64,000 bases of DNA from Ectocarpus siliculosus. Taxonomy: Eukaryota; Sar; Phaeophyceae; Ectocarpales; Ectocarpaceae. Position numbers and translations under genes: made by a program. The notes under the pieces are model-generated. The model had not been told where the DNA came from. It searched no databases and saw only the letters and a list, made by a program, of their open reading frames with translations. This document shows, piece after piece, positions 50,684 through 63,945 of the stretch. Each line of letters starts with the position of its first letter. Positions within the stretch are counted from its first letter, which is position 1. The DNA lies in the NCBI GenBank assembly GCA_000310025.1, contig FN649726.1, forward strand, positions 1,906,546-1,970,545, written 5' to 3'.

Positions 50684-53003
50684 CATGGCGTTGGGGTTGT
50701 TGTTGATTGGGAGGCACAAGGCCGTGGTGCATTGCGGCGCGTCCACCCGTAACACAAGGTTTTCCGAATGGGCGGCACGCACACCCTAGAGTGGCATTTT
50801 TTTTTACTCGTTTTTCGCTCCGCGGCCACGAGGGTGCGACTAGCGACGTGATGCATGCGAAGCTAAGCTCAGGCTGTCCCTTTTCGGTGTCGGCGTCCTT
50901 TGTGGGGAAAATCAATCGAGGCGTGAAAGTTGGTCTAGGTGTGTGTGTGTGCAATGGCTCCACCTTTCAAGGTATAGCACCGAGTTAGTCGCTATTAGAG
51001 CAACTCTAAATGCGCTGTTGTCGTGCAGCTTTTTCATGTGTGTGCCGCTCCGCCTTTCACCGTGCCTGGGGTAGTGGGGGAGTTCAGCAACGCACTTGCA
51101 CCGGGCAGCATCGCGCTTTTTTTTGTCGCTAGACTAAAGGTGTAACCTGCTGGTGTAATACGACTGCTGTGTCCTGTTTTGGTACGGGGAAACTCAGCTC
51201 GTGTAGACTAATATAACGGTACGCCGGTGCCGTCGTCGTGTGGCGGCGCAGCTAATAATGTAGACAGAATATTGACATGTTACGTGCATTTCGTTGTCCG
51301 CGCTGTCGCTCGGATGTTGCCAGCGGGATGGAAACGGCCTGATTCTGAAGACAGCTGTATATCATGATTCCATGTGGCACCATTTGTCGCTACATGATGT
51401 CGCTATTGGTAAAACAGATTGTGGCTATGTTTCGACAAATTTGATTCGACTCTCAAGCATCGTGGCACCCCGCGGGCCACTACTACAACAAGTGGCGACT
51501 TGAGATTTTGCTGCAGCTCGGGCGAGTACTGGGTGAAGCAGACCGGATTGTGTAGAAGGGGGGCGTGGTGTCACCGCAAACGTGGATAGAATGGCCAATG
51601 AGTTGTCCAAATGCTGAGGAGGTGTTGGCGTGCCGTGAGGATCAGTGGCGAAGGCAAGCGTGTTCACGTTTTTGTTAATCTTGCTTCGCATTTATAACGT
51701 TGGGTGGGTGATGCTGAAGTAAAGAAGATCGCAGATGTGCTGTGACGTTTGGTCGTGACACGTTCCCCGTTTCTGTGTGAGGTCGCTTCGTTGCTGCCGT
51801 GTTTAGTGTTTAGTAAAGGTATGTCCGTGCAAGCCGTTCGTTGTGTCGTTGTCGTTAAGTTGTGTACTGTTGGTGCTGTGACATTTTGCAAGCGCTTCGC
51901 CGTGCGGGGCGAGAAACCATTGTCGGAGTTAATCCGATGGCATCACGTGTGTGTGTCGGGATTTGTAACGGTCCAGGCTCACCCTTACCTGTAGTTCTGG
52001 TTGGTGTATGTGTGGGCTACATGGCCATCGCGAAAACTAATTTAACCCTCTTGTCTGTTGCTCCGGTAAATGGCAGTACTTACTCAGGCACGCCGTAAGC
52101 TCTTGTACCACTTCAAGTCTCGGGTGCTTGGTGTGGTATTCTTTGTGAGGGGGCTCACAAAGCTGATAAATTAAGTGCTTCTTGGTGCTTCGCCGTAAAC
52201 CGTGCCTGCTATCTATACGCCAACACGGGTGTATTATTCGTCTGCACTGCTAAGTGCTTTGAGCACAGAGAAAATAGTCTTGCACGAAAATCGTTCGTGC
52301 TATATGCGCCCTCTTACTACAGTACACCACATGGTCTACAGTCACGATCCAACCGTCAAATAGATATATCCTAAACGTGGGACGAACACACGTACACACA
52401 GCAGTGGCGCATGTTTCTGTACGGCGAGAAGAATTCAGCCCTTCCTTTCCTTCGTCGACAATCAAGTCTTGTGTTCATCATTTTCCACCTTGTGCATGTT
52501 TGTGAGAAGCAACGAAGACATATCAGTCAGTTCGTGCTGCGCCGAGGAGATTCAAATCGATTGATCGTCGAATCGTTGATCGTGGACGAAAAAAAAAAAC
52601 AGAATCCAAACGGTCGGTATTCCACCGCACACTTGAAGGTCGACCGTCGAGCGGTCCTGGACAGAGGCCACCCTCTTCTGAGGTTTGAGATGGGGTGTTT
52701 GAAGCCTAATGGGTGGTGAGCTATTGCGGCACCGAAGATCATCGGCGCGTACCTCTTTTTAATGTTGGTGGTGCTGTCTGTCGTGTAGCATAGCGTCTGC
52801 AATTTGTGCTGCATGCCAACGTGTTTGTATGTGTCGTCATCCAGAGCAAGTCTCTACACAGCTTGAGCTGATGCATGGCAGGTTGGGTCGAGCTACAGTA
52901 CTGTTACTTGCTAAAGCGGCCAGTACCGAGGGAGAAGATGCACCTAGCAGATGCTTTATCAAGAGCCAAGGTTGACTTTTGGTAAAATAGCAAAGCTTCA
53001 TCA
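50684..53003. other. Intergenic region between F-box and IQ genes, no gene recognised
   Basis: About 2.3 kb. It should contain the 3' UTR of the F-box gene and the promoter of the IQ-repeat gene. All ORFs are short with no splice-linked continuation. Nothing structured is visible beyond a few poly-T and poly-A runs. Confidence 0.5.
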
Positions 53004-56000
53004 ATGGCTACGTGGGGAAAGACGGAGAGAGACCGCATGCCGGAGATGTCGGCGGTAGGCCTCCCACTGGAGTTGGGGCCTTCACAAGAGCTAGGCCTCG
53101 TACAGGAACTCGGCCTCCACGGGGTTCCAGCACAGAGCCTTATCGAGTTCGAAGGTGGTGGCAGCATGCTGTCTCGCGAGGTTCTGGGAGAGATGTTGGC
53201 CGTCAACGACCATGGTGTTCTGAACGCGCGGGTCGGGGCAACGGAGAAGTCCGACGGCGGTCGCAGCAAAAGAGCCAGGAGAAGAGAAGGGGCGAGCTCG
53301 GCGAGAAGCCGGGGGAAGGGAAGCGATGGCAAAGTTGTAGAGAACAGGATACAGACACGGCTTCTTTGCCAGGCCGAAGCGCCCAAGTGCTTGGGGGAGT
53401 CATCATCGTCGCCATCACGTGTTTTCGCCAAAATAGATCCTAGGAAATCGACGAAGAGATGTCACAACAATGGGGTGGAGAGCCGGCAGCGACATTACCA
53501 TGACCAACAAGCTCTGCTTGCGGAACAGCAGCGTGCGAAGCAAACTGCACTTATCGATGGTGACGGAATGAACCGCCAAAGGGCGACGGCTACCGCCCAC
53601 TGTGAGGCCCAGCAGAAGGTGGCCGGTTCGCCCAACAAAAGGAGACGGCACAAACGCTACGACCACGATCACAATCCCAAGGTATTGCGCAGTCTCGTGG
53701 ACGACACAATCATCACCGGAATAGCCGGGGCGGGCGCTCTCAAGGCCGAAGAGGGGAGGCAAATGGAAGATCTCAGGCTGCAGCTACGTCTCGCTTGCCA
53801 CCGGGCTACGGAGCTGGAGGATCAAATTTTCCAGTCTCAGACGGGCTCGCCTCACCGCGAACTGCTTGGCGAATTGCAACTGGATAGAGCAGCAGGCAAC
53901 ACCGGCATCCCACTGCTTGAACGACCCAGTTGGAAGGAAAGAAATTTTGTCTTGGGTCCGACGGGAAGTGGAGCGAAAGCCCATAGAAACACCGATGTAC
54001 TCGAACGGTGCCGTTCTCCTGACGGTGCCGGCGGGCGAAGCCCCCTGCGACCGCGCCACCGGGTGTCGCCCAGGAAGACCAGACGAACACCCCTAGACGT
54101 GTCCTTCTCGACCGAACCGCCACAGCGTCTTGCAGGAAGCAGCAGTTTGGCGACCGACATCATCCCAAGGCGGCAAGCGAACGTGTCGGACATGGTGACA
54201 ACATGTCACCCCCCGCAGTCGCCCCCGCTCACGCCCACCGCTTCGTTGCGACGGTACTTGTCGTCCCTACGACCGTTCTCGGCCAACAGCGCCCGAGCGG
54301 CGTGGGGGCTGGCCGACCCCGCTAATGGCGGCAACCCGCTTGCGGGACCCGTTACAGATCTCACCCACCCGTTCGATAACGGCCAGCCCAGATGGCCGGT
54401 GCTTTTTGTCATGGGGGAATCGAAACCGCCGCCGCCCAGGCATCCACTCAGCGTGCACGCCTTGCCCCTGTTTGACGACGAGATGGTGGCCCTGCTGGCG
54501 GGGGCGGCGGGCGAGCCAGCCGCGAAGGTCCGCATGATGGTGCAACTTCTCTCGTGCTTCGACGTCCGCCTCCTGCAATCCGCCGTGAAAAGGCTATGCT
54601 GTGAACATGCTAGCTCCCGAACTCTTGGGGGGGCGGCACGCGGAGGCAGAGGGCGACACCTGCAGCGGAGCGGGGCCCCAGGACCAGCTACGGAGGCATG
54701 GGGAAGAAGCCCAATGCCGCCGTTGCCAGGACCATCGGCCGCGGGTGATGCTGCTCACTCATCGACGAGCGTCGACGAGCCCCTACTAATGTCGGAAGCG
54801 GCGGCACGGCGCGCACTCACCGCGGGGTTCTTGGGCGGTGTTTTCGGGGAGGACGCTGTACGAGATATCGTTGTCGCCTCTCGACCGGTTGTGGTGTTCG
54901 ACTCGACGGAATCGGCGAAAGGGAAGGCGCTAACACCACCATTACAAGGCGGAGCCGTCGGGGGCGAGAGGCAGAACGACCGGGGTGATCGGCCAGAGGG
55001 CGGATCGAGTCGGGCCCCGTCTTGGAAGATTGGGAAAAATGCGGAGCAAGACAGCTCAAGCCGAGGCGGAGAAGATGAAGCAGCTGCCACCGCTGCTAAC
55101 GAAGATGTTACATCCTCGCTACCGAGCGTAGAGCATCGACGAACATGGGAGGAGCGCAACGGTTCCTCAGAAAATCGTAGGGCACAGGGCGACTCACCGC
55201 CGTGCACCGATGCCGGCTCGCTTCTCGTTAACTCGCCGCGACGAGAAGGAGGCACGGCTCTAGGCAAACGACAGCTAGAGGTGTCCGAACTCGTGGAACA
55301 CGACAGCAACCCCGAAGAAGGGGTTCTGGTGGCGCAGCTCGTGCGTGCAGCCACCGCCAGGTTCAGGGTGCACAGCCTAGCTGTCCAGCACCACGAGCAC
55401 GGCGGTGTTACCGCTACCAACCACAGAGACTTCGGACGAGGGATTTACATCGGTGGCTCTGGCGCCAGCGGCTGGACGGAAGGAGGCCAAGAGCCAGGAC
55501 AGAGACTGCGTCGGCCAGCATCGGCAGGGAGCGATGAACTCGGCCTCCCTCCCCTTAAATTGGCCAGGAAGGACAAGAGGACGAGGCGGAGGCGGGAGGC
55601 GGATGCTGGGCGGCGAGAGGAAGAGGTGGAGTTCGACGTGTTCGGGGTCCCTCGGCCACGATCGACCCCGCGATGCTTACGCCCAGGCTACAAGGTATGC
55701 GGACGAGGTCTTCGGTGGTGCTCGTTCGAAAAGCCAGTGGTGTGGTGCGCCGTTTGGCTCCGCGTTGTACATACGTTCCTCTTCTTCTACTGGCGCGTTC
55801 GTTGCAAGGGTTAGGGTTCCAATAAATGTTTCTATGGCTTCGTGACAATTCTCCCGATGTCAGTCGACTACAGGCGAAATATTATTGTTTCCATGCTCGC
55901 TTCATGGTGGTCGCCGCCACCCTCAACAATTTTATAGAGTCTGTGCTCGGAAGTCTCTTGTTAATTTGTCCTTCCCCGAGTTAATGCTCGCGTCTCTGTA

Positions 56001-59000
56001 AAAACACTCAGGGAGAAGTGACGGCCGCAATGCTCCGGCAAGAACTGGAGGCCTCAGAGAGCACAGCGGCCCGTCTCGGCATCACGATGGCGCGGAAGGC
56101 GGAGGCTTGGAAAACGGAAGCCCAGGAGGGGACTGCCGCTGCGGCCGCCTCGTGCGCCGCGGCCACCGCCGCCGCCAACCGCGCCGCTCTCGCCCTCGCG
56201 AGTGCCGCCGCGCACGAGGCCCTCCTCGAGTCCGCACACGACCGCATGCGCGAAGCCATGAACATCATGTACCTCAGGACCATCCGTCGGGGCTGGGGCG
56301 CCTGGGCGGAGCTGACCCGCCGGCAGCGATCCATTGAGGCCGCCGGGCGCGTCGCCCGGCTCGTCGGCGCCGCGGCTATCGGCTTCGCCGTGCTAGAGCC
56401 ATTCTTGCGGCGGCGGACACGGACATGGCTTCGCCGGTGGGCCGGGGCGATGCGTGCCGAGAGGGTGCTTGAGGTCCAGGCAGCGGCCGTGGAGTTGCAG
56501 AGAACGGTCCGAGGTTTCTTGGGGAAGCGGCGGGCGGACAAGAGGTGGCGCGACATCGCTGCCGTAGCCGTGCAGAGGGTGGTCAGGGGCCGCTTCGGGA
56601 GGCTGAGGGGCGCGCGTAGGGCGAGGTTGATGGAAGAGCGGCGGGCCGTTCTTACGATAGAGCAGAAGTACCGCGAGTTCGTGTGGCAGAGGGACGCCGT
56701 CAAGCTGTTGGCGCTGAAGAGGAAGGAGCGCGCGGCGACGAAGCTGCAGGCGGCGTGGAACGGCCTGGTGTACGGTCGCCGGCCAGTACGAAGGCTGCGG
56801 GAGCAGCGCTTGAGAGAGGTCTCCGCCGTCATGCTGCAGAGGCTGTGGCGGGGCGTCGTCGCGCGCGGCAGGGCGGATGTGTTGATGGAGGCTAAGTGTA
56901 GGCGGGAGGCGGCGGTCAAGATTCAGGCGGTGGCGCGGGGGTGCGGGTGAGCTCCAGAGCGGAAAGTTGGTTGTCCGGCTATGAAGTGTCCGATCCAAGT
57001 TTCAAGCAACCCTTGTTTTGTTTATTGTGCCGAAAATCGACTCGTGAGGCTGATTTGGTATTCAACACTTCCTGAAGCAATACGTGCTACATAAAAAGAG
57101 TCACGCCGCTTCTTGAGAAATGACGAAGCAAGGTCACGACTTCGTACTCCCGACTTTCTTGTATTTTTTTTGTCACATGCTCTTGGCGCAACGCGTGGTG
57201 AATCACGGACAACGGCTTTGATTTCACGGAGTTGGTACGTTCGTTTCGGCCTTGGACACACATGTACCGTTTGGTGTCACGACTGCAACTGGTTCTCGTT
57301 TTACGAAGGGCGCGCAAGGTGTACCGCCCCATAATCCTGCGAGAGAGAGCTGCCGCCACCATGTCCCGGTTCTGGCGCTGCGCTAAGGCTAGGAGAGTGG
57401 CGCGGCAGAAACGGTGGGAAAACGCCTTGGCCGCGCGGCTGAACCCCCTGGTCAGGGGTTTCTTAGCGAGGAGCGCGACGAAAAGACTACTTGAGGCGCG
57501 AGCTCGTGAAAATCGCGCGATGGTCGTGGTGAGAGAGAGAGAGACCGTAGTCATAGTACAGTCACAGAGATAACTCCCTTGTTCAACACGTTTCTTGCTG
57601 CTCTTTTCGAGAGTTCTGGGCTCGTACCTGACGTGCCATTCCGCGTGTCTGTCAGGTCTTTAGCAGAGGGAAACTCTTTCCCAGGCTCTGCAGCACGTCT
57701 CCACTCCAACACCCATTTAATGCTTGTGCGCACACTCGTGTCATGTCCGTGGCCGCCCGCCGTCCATCACGCCTGATTCGTTTTCAAATGGCTCCTGGGA
57801 TACATTGGCACACGCGCAACTGCTTCTTTTTGTTTTCGCTGAAAGTTGTTTGCTCAGAGTCATCCCTTCGTCGCCGGCGTCTCTGTTGTGTACCATTTTG
57901 CCGTGCCAGGTCTGTGTGGCTGCCCAAAAGATATTCCGGGGGAAAAAGGGCCGATTGAAGGCTCGAAGGGAGCTTCTACGTCGGTGTGCCGCCGTGGAGG
58001 TACCTAGAGAAACGTTTTTTCGCCCCTGCTTCCCTCTTTGTGGTGCTGGCTGACCTGGTCGTCGAAAACAAAATGCGTTGCATTTCGGCGGTGTAAAGAT
58101 GCGGAAGGTTTATGGTGGCAAGGCTGCGCCACACGTGATCATGAGTCGAGATCAGCCCTCCTCCACCACGAAAAACGATCGCATGAACAAACGTCGAACA
58201 CATTTTTCGCTTCCTAGGCCTAGATACGGAGAGACGAAAGAGGCGCTATACACCTTTCTCCAGAAGCTACAAGCGTAACTTAGGATTCCGGGCCACATGC
58301 TGTCCTTGCAATAAAGAAAGACTTCTGGCAGGATGCAGTGCTCGACCTCCTGGTTGGAGTGGGGCTGGCCACGCGTTAGCATGGCGCTCACGCTTAATCA
58401 TGTCTACGCGCACCTCGATGAATGGATGTGTGGCAGCCCTTAGTCCTTGGTCGATTCACCCTCATTCCCATCATAACCGAATCATGATTGTGGCGACAGT
58501 ATCATGAACACATATGACTGTACACAGCTCCAACGCATGCCATAATGTCACAAACACATATCACCGAATACAGCTTCAACGCATCGTAAGAGGCCGAGCG
58601 GTCCGGCGCTTGTCGCGAATAGAGGAGGGGCGACCGAGGAGCCAGGCCGCGTCGTGGATGGCGGCTATGGCGGTGCAACGCATATGGAGAGGGCTCAAGG
58701 GGCGAAGAAAACTGGGTCAGGTGTGTGTGTACAAGGTGCACCGAGGGGTGGCCTTGTTCGTGGGCTATGACATGTCAGAAGTCAAAACAGTGTGTGACAC
58801 TCGTTGTGGCGTTTTGTGGTAAACAAAGCACCGAACGTTATACACCGCATGTCGGAGGAGGTGGGCTCCTAGGCAATACTGGTGTGGATTTATCGTAGTT
58901 ACCGCCGAGGGTCAGATCCGTCGCTGTCCCAATATCCGCCGACCCCGCTCAGTGCTCGCAACAAGTACTGCCGCTGCGACATATCGTCCCCCTACGATGC

Positions 59001-62000
59001 GATGTGAAGCTTACCCGTCGATCGAACCATTGACATCAAACCTCTTTGCGTCGACCGCCTTCTCCACACCAAGAGAGCGGCCGAGCATCGTTTGTGGAAT
59101 GCCGCCTTCACGATCCAGTCGGCTCACCGGCGGCAGTGCATGCGGCGCCGACGGCAAGAAAGGGCCCTCAAGCGCGGGATGGAAGCCGCCAACGCCGCCG
59201 CCGCTTTCAGTCAAGGCCTTGGGCACGCCGTGAGCGTGGCGGGGGCAACGGCAGCGGTGGCAGCGGCGGCAGCGGGCGGGGACGACGGCGGCAGGCTTAG
59301 CTTTGCCGACACAACAGAAGAAGCCGGCCAACGTGCTGCTGGTGATGGCGCCGGTGAGGGAGCAAGGAGCATCGACCGTTTGGAAGGTGCTGCCGGCGCG
59401 GCCTCTCCTCGCGGGGCGGCGGACACCGGTAGTAGTGCAACAGCCGCCCACGGTGGCACGGCGGGCGGGGCCAGGGTTGACGACCCGCCGGCCGTCGAGG
59501 TGAAAGTCGCACCGACGCCGGAGTACGAAGACATGGGAGACGTTGCCATCGCGGCAGTGCTACAGTCGGCCAAAAAATCTTCGACCCCGTCGTCGCCGCC
59601 GCCCTCTCCGCCGGTGCCGGTGCCGGTGCCGGTCCCCGCGGTCGTGGAGCCGGTGTTGGTGCCGGCTAAGCCCGCCGACCCGCCGCCGCCGGTGGTGGAG
59701 GAGGAGATGTTGGAGTACTACGAGGCGAAGCTGAGGTACCTGGCGGCGCAGGAGAAGGCGCACGGGGCATCTGCTGCCAGGATCCAGGCGAGTCCAACCG
59801 TTGATACGGTTGTGTTTGTTTTTGTTGTTGTTGTTGTTGTTGTCGTCATTTTCGTCGTTGTCGTTGTTGTGGTTATTTTCGTCGTTGCTGTTTTTTATTT
59901 TTCACGATAGTCCTCGCGCTCGTACTGTCCAACCAAAGTCGGCGTGTGCCGTATCTTCTCCGGAGGAAAGCATCCCTCATCATAAAGCTAAGAACGACAA
60001 CTGCACAGGAGTGTCAAACCATCGTGAGCAGGGAGAGGGACCAGGAAGTATGTGGCACGAAAGAGCACGGCTACGATCTACATACGGGTACCATCTTCTC
60101 TCGAATATCTTTCATCCATACAAGCCGCGGCCAAACACTTCCATTAGGCCATGTTCCGAGCATATGAGGCAAGACAAAGAGCTGCAACGCTCGGGGCCGA
60201 GAGGGACAAGGCCGAGCGGCGGAAGGCGGCGGAGCTTCGGGCGGCCTCGGTGCTCCAGTCAGCCGCCAGAACGCGGGCCGCGCGACGGGCGGTCGCCCGC
60301 AGGCGCGCGGAGATATTGGAAGCCTCTCGGAGGGAGCAAGGGTTGCTCACAATACAGGTGCTTTCAGCAGGGCGCAAGAGGCACGTTCAGGCACCTTTAG
60401 AGTCCTCGAATGTTTGATTCGATTTTAGCGGTGTCCATAAAGACGTCTAGGTTCGACGGGGATGCATCGTGTATTTAGCAAGGGCAGGGCGGGCGTCCGC
60501 CGCGAACACGGTTTCAGAGGAACAAGTACGTTCTTGGCAGCGCCACGGTTTCTACAACCCAATTTTGATAATTGCGATGTGTGATGAATAACATAGTCAC
60601 GTTTGAACATGGTTCCTTGTTGTGATGGATGGATGGTGGTCGATGGGATGATGGGTGAAGACAATGACAGGGGTTTGATTGAGGACGATTGACAACGATG
60701 AAATCATCTCTACAGGGGACATTTGTTTTGACGCCACCGATACGAGCAGGTATCAAAAAGTGGTACCATTTCGTTTCTCCGTGCTACGGAAACTCAAGAA
60801 TAGGTGCCGGGGGGGGGGAGTATAGTCGCAACATTCTCCGACAAAAGCAGCTAGAAGGAAGACATGTGTCCACCGACACATAGATAGACTCGAAAGAAGA
60901 GCTATGACGATTGACAGATCTGTTTAAGTATTCTGCTGCTCCGTCTTCCCACTGTATCTACGATGATTGTGGTGTACACGCTCAACAGCTTGTGGACAAC
61001 ACCAGGCGCCTTCCAACTTTGATGTGTCCCGCACCGTCGGGGGGGTGTCACGCTTCTTTGAGTAATCGATGACTGCAACAAGCGTGCGTTTCCTCCTCAA
61101 CGCCTGCCTCTCTAATCCATAGTTCTTGACTGCCTTCCTTGCGTTCTCCCGCCCGTTTGTCAGTGCGCCGTGCGGTGCTATCTGGGGAAGTGCCGGCTGC
61201 AGGGTTTGAGGAAGGCGGAGAGGGAGAAGCAGGAGATGTTGTTTCGCATGGCGGCCCGAATACAGGTAGGTGGGCAGGGTGGGTTCCGTAGCAACACGAG
61301 CACGACCGGTCGTTCGAAGATGATGTCTTTCACTACTACGGCGTTGCTTCGCACAGCTGCTGGTTTTGTCTTCATTCTCCTTCGTTTTCCTCTTGTTGAT
61401 GTGAGGGAGGCAAGGGCACAAAAAAAAACGAGTGCGGGGTAGGCTCAGTTGCACCCCCCCTTTGCTCCCCTCTCCCTCCTGCCTCGACCGTCGTGTCTTT
61501 GATTACTTCTTCGGTAAGGCGCTTGTGCGGGGGATTCAGACGAGAGGTATTTGGAGGAAGTTCTTCACGAGCAGAGCTCTATTGCAAAGGGAACGACAGC
61601 GGACGGGCGCGCAGCAGATACAATCCTTCTGGAGGTATGTATGAAACGAAGACAGATTATGAATAACCTAGTGCCCCCCCGGTTGTTGTAGCTCCTCACT
61701 CAGAAGAGAAGGCGAGACCATGCGGTACGTGACTACCACGAGGAAATGGCTACAAAACGACGGGAAGACCAACAAAACATGGAGAAAGTCCACCGGGTGT
61801 ATTGTCGTAATTAAAGCCATAGTGCGTCAAAGATGTCCGATTGTTACCCAATAACAGAGAGAGAACAGGCAAGAAGAAGAGTTTGCCGGCCTGCTAGCGA
61901 CTAGGAAATCTGTTGGCACGCTTGCCGGCCGGTTTCTTCGGCGCCATGTTACAAGCAACCTTGACGAGCACTTTGGGAGCGACCGACCTGTGTCTGTCTG

Positions 62001-63472
62001 TCTCTCTCCCTCGGCGCGCCCACTCCTTCTCGCTCTAATGCACCGTGGTGCTCTGTAGGCCAAGCATTCGCTCCTCCTTATCTGTCCCTCCCCCGTGCCA
62101 CCTCGAGCCGGTGAAACCTAGCGCTACGCTTGTCCCAGGTGGAATGCACGGGTCTATGGTTGGAAGAATAAGCCCAAGAACGCAAACGAACAGCTCCGTC
62201 TTCCCTCCCTCCCTCTTCTCTCCCTCCCGCTCTCCCCGGTTCCCCCTCTCTCGGTGGTGAGTGAAGATCAAAGCTGGCGAGGACGGAGGCCGAACGGCGG
62301 AGAAGCGTGAGGGATGCCGCCTTGCTTGCGGAACAGCTGGAAAGGTGGGCTCTCCGGAAAACAGCTATTCCAACCTGTCAACGGCGAAGTATTGGTTGGC
62401 ACGCATCTGCGCTGATATGGTTGTTGCTGTCGTGGTCGATGTTGTTGAGTTGATGTTCCTGTATCGGCTATTGCTGTTGGTAGTTTTTGTCGCTTCTTGA
62501 AGTGGCGAGTAAGACGGTTCGAGCGATCTTCTAGCGGGGGGGGAGGAGGTGGGGAACGACAACAAACTTGTTCTCCTTGCAATAGGTTTCCCTCTAGGGA
62601 AGACAGCTGGAATGGGGCGACAACGCTTCGCCAGGATATCTCCGCTGCTGGCAATGCTGCCATTGCGCTGTAATGAACAACGCCTTCGTATTTGTTTCAG
62701 TAACCACAAACGACGAACAGCACTTGGCGGTTATTCCAGAAGAAGGAGAAAACCACGATCCACCTATCCCGCTGTCTTGCTTGTTTGCTCCGCCGGCCAA
62801 TCGCTCGACCACCACCAACACATCGCACCGAAAACAAACAAACTGGTCGAAGCAGGCACCTGAAAGGTCTGCTCGAGGCGACGATGGAGGCGGAGCGGCG
62901 GCACGCGTACGCCATCCGGCTGCAGTGCTGGTGGAGGGGAATCCTTGCCGTCAAGGTCAAGGCCCGGAAGCAGCTGACACTGATGGAGACGCCGCCCGAG
63001 GACGTGGGGGAGGAGAAGGAAAAGGCGGCTCTTGCGCTGCAAGTAAGCGCGCTATACATGCAGTTGTTTGGCGGACATCGTTTGCTTGTCATGGTTTGCT
63101 AGTCGATCCATGCGATGATGGATTTCGTTTTTTTAAGCTTGACGTCACTTGCTCACTACCGGTACGCTTGTCCATGGTAACTTTTTTTGCTGCTCTTTTC
63201 GGTAATTCTCATTTGCTTGTAGTCAAAGCTGTGGAGGAGGGGCAGGAAAAGGCCTCTTCCGTTTGTAACAGGTATTTATAGTTGGGGAATGTATTCGTGG
63301 ATTCGGTTTACTTACCGTTGTTGCTGGGCAGCCTATGACCACTGAAATGGAAATCGTTTTTGATTAGTGCTGAAGGTGTACTTGGTAAAGGTCAGATATG
63401 CTAGTAGGCCACAACATCACGACGACCACGACGACCACGACCACGACCACCACCACCACCACTACTACCATC

Positions 63473-63508
<36 letters not shown>

Positions 63509-63945
63509 AGTATCTGCATGTTCTTCAGCAATATGACGAGAAATCCCCGGCTGATTCCAGTGATTATTGTCAGGCTGTCTGTATTCCTATTCAGTCTAGT
63601 CATGGCATTTTTCTTCCTATAGACCAATCAACGACGAACAGCCAGCCGCATGGCAATGTTCGCTGTCACAGTTTTATCTTGAACACTGGAATGATTTTCC
63701 GACCATGTCTTGCCCGCCCCCTCCCCCCTACCCTTCCTAAACCTGCTCTGCGACCAAAACACGTTCAGTGTCACTGGCGAGCAATCAAGGCCAGGCGCTT
63801 CTACAACGCAAACTATGCCTTGTTGTATCGGGAGCGTGAGCGCAGAAAGTGCTGTACGGAGTGCCAGAGCGAGTACGCCACTCGAAAGTGCGACACGTGC
63901 ACAGACAAGTTCTGCGAGGGTTGCTGGGCGCGCATCCATAGCACG
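53004..63945 (+). CDS. Giant IQ-motif protein with Cys-rich B-box-like segment (partial, continues past right edge)
   Basis: Predicted calmodulin-binding scaffold. Exons: 53004-55694, 56012-56946, 57309-57528, 57910-57999, 58574-58720, 59074-59787, 60148-60357, 61164-61265, 61519-61638, 61692-61796, 62274-62344, 62586-62669, 62856-63042, 63223-about 63264 and 63769-63945, about 1,965 residues so far. An in-frame TAA just upstream supports the ATG at 53004. Residues 1-897 are polar, low-complexity and without a known domain. From the second exon on, about 18-19 IQ-type motifs follow, such as LQRTVRGFLGKRR, VQRVVRGRFGRLRG, LQRIVRGRAVRR and LQCWWRGILAVKVK. The last visible exon has CCTECQSEYATRKCDTC then CEGCWARIH, a zinc-binding B-box-like pattern. 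The donor at 59787 is GC (CAG|GCGAGT). The 63264/63769 junction is uncertain. Proteins with many IQ motifs are often cytoskeletal or flagellar; that role here is inference. Confidence 0.85.
59810..59898. repeat. (GTT/GTC)n-rich tract
   Basis: An imperfect trinucleotide run at the start of the IQ-gene intron 59788-60147. Confidence 0.85.
63418..63509. repeat. (ACG/ACC)n then (CAA)n microsatellite
   Basis: A compound trinucleotide run of about 90 bp in the IQ-gene intron before the B-box-like exon. Confidence 0.95.

Noticed and set aside
56008-56919. 303-codon minus-strand frame opposite the IQ exons
   Set aside because: Shadow of the IQ-repeat coding exon, no independent support.
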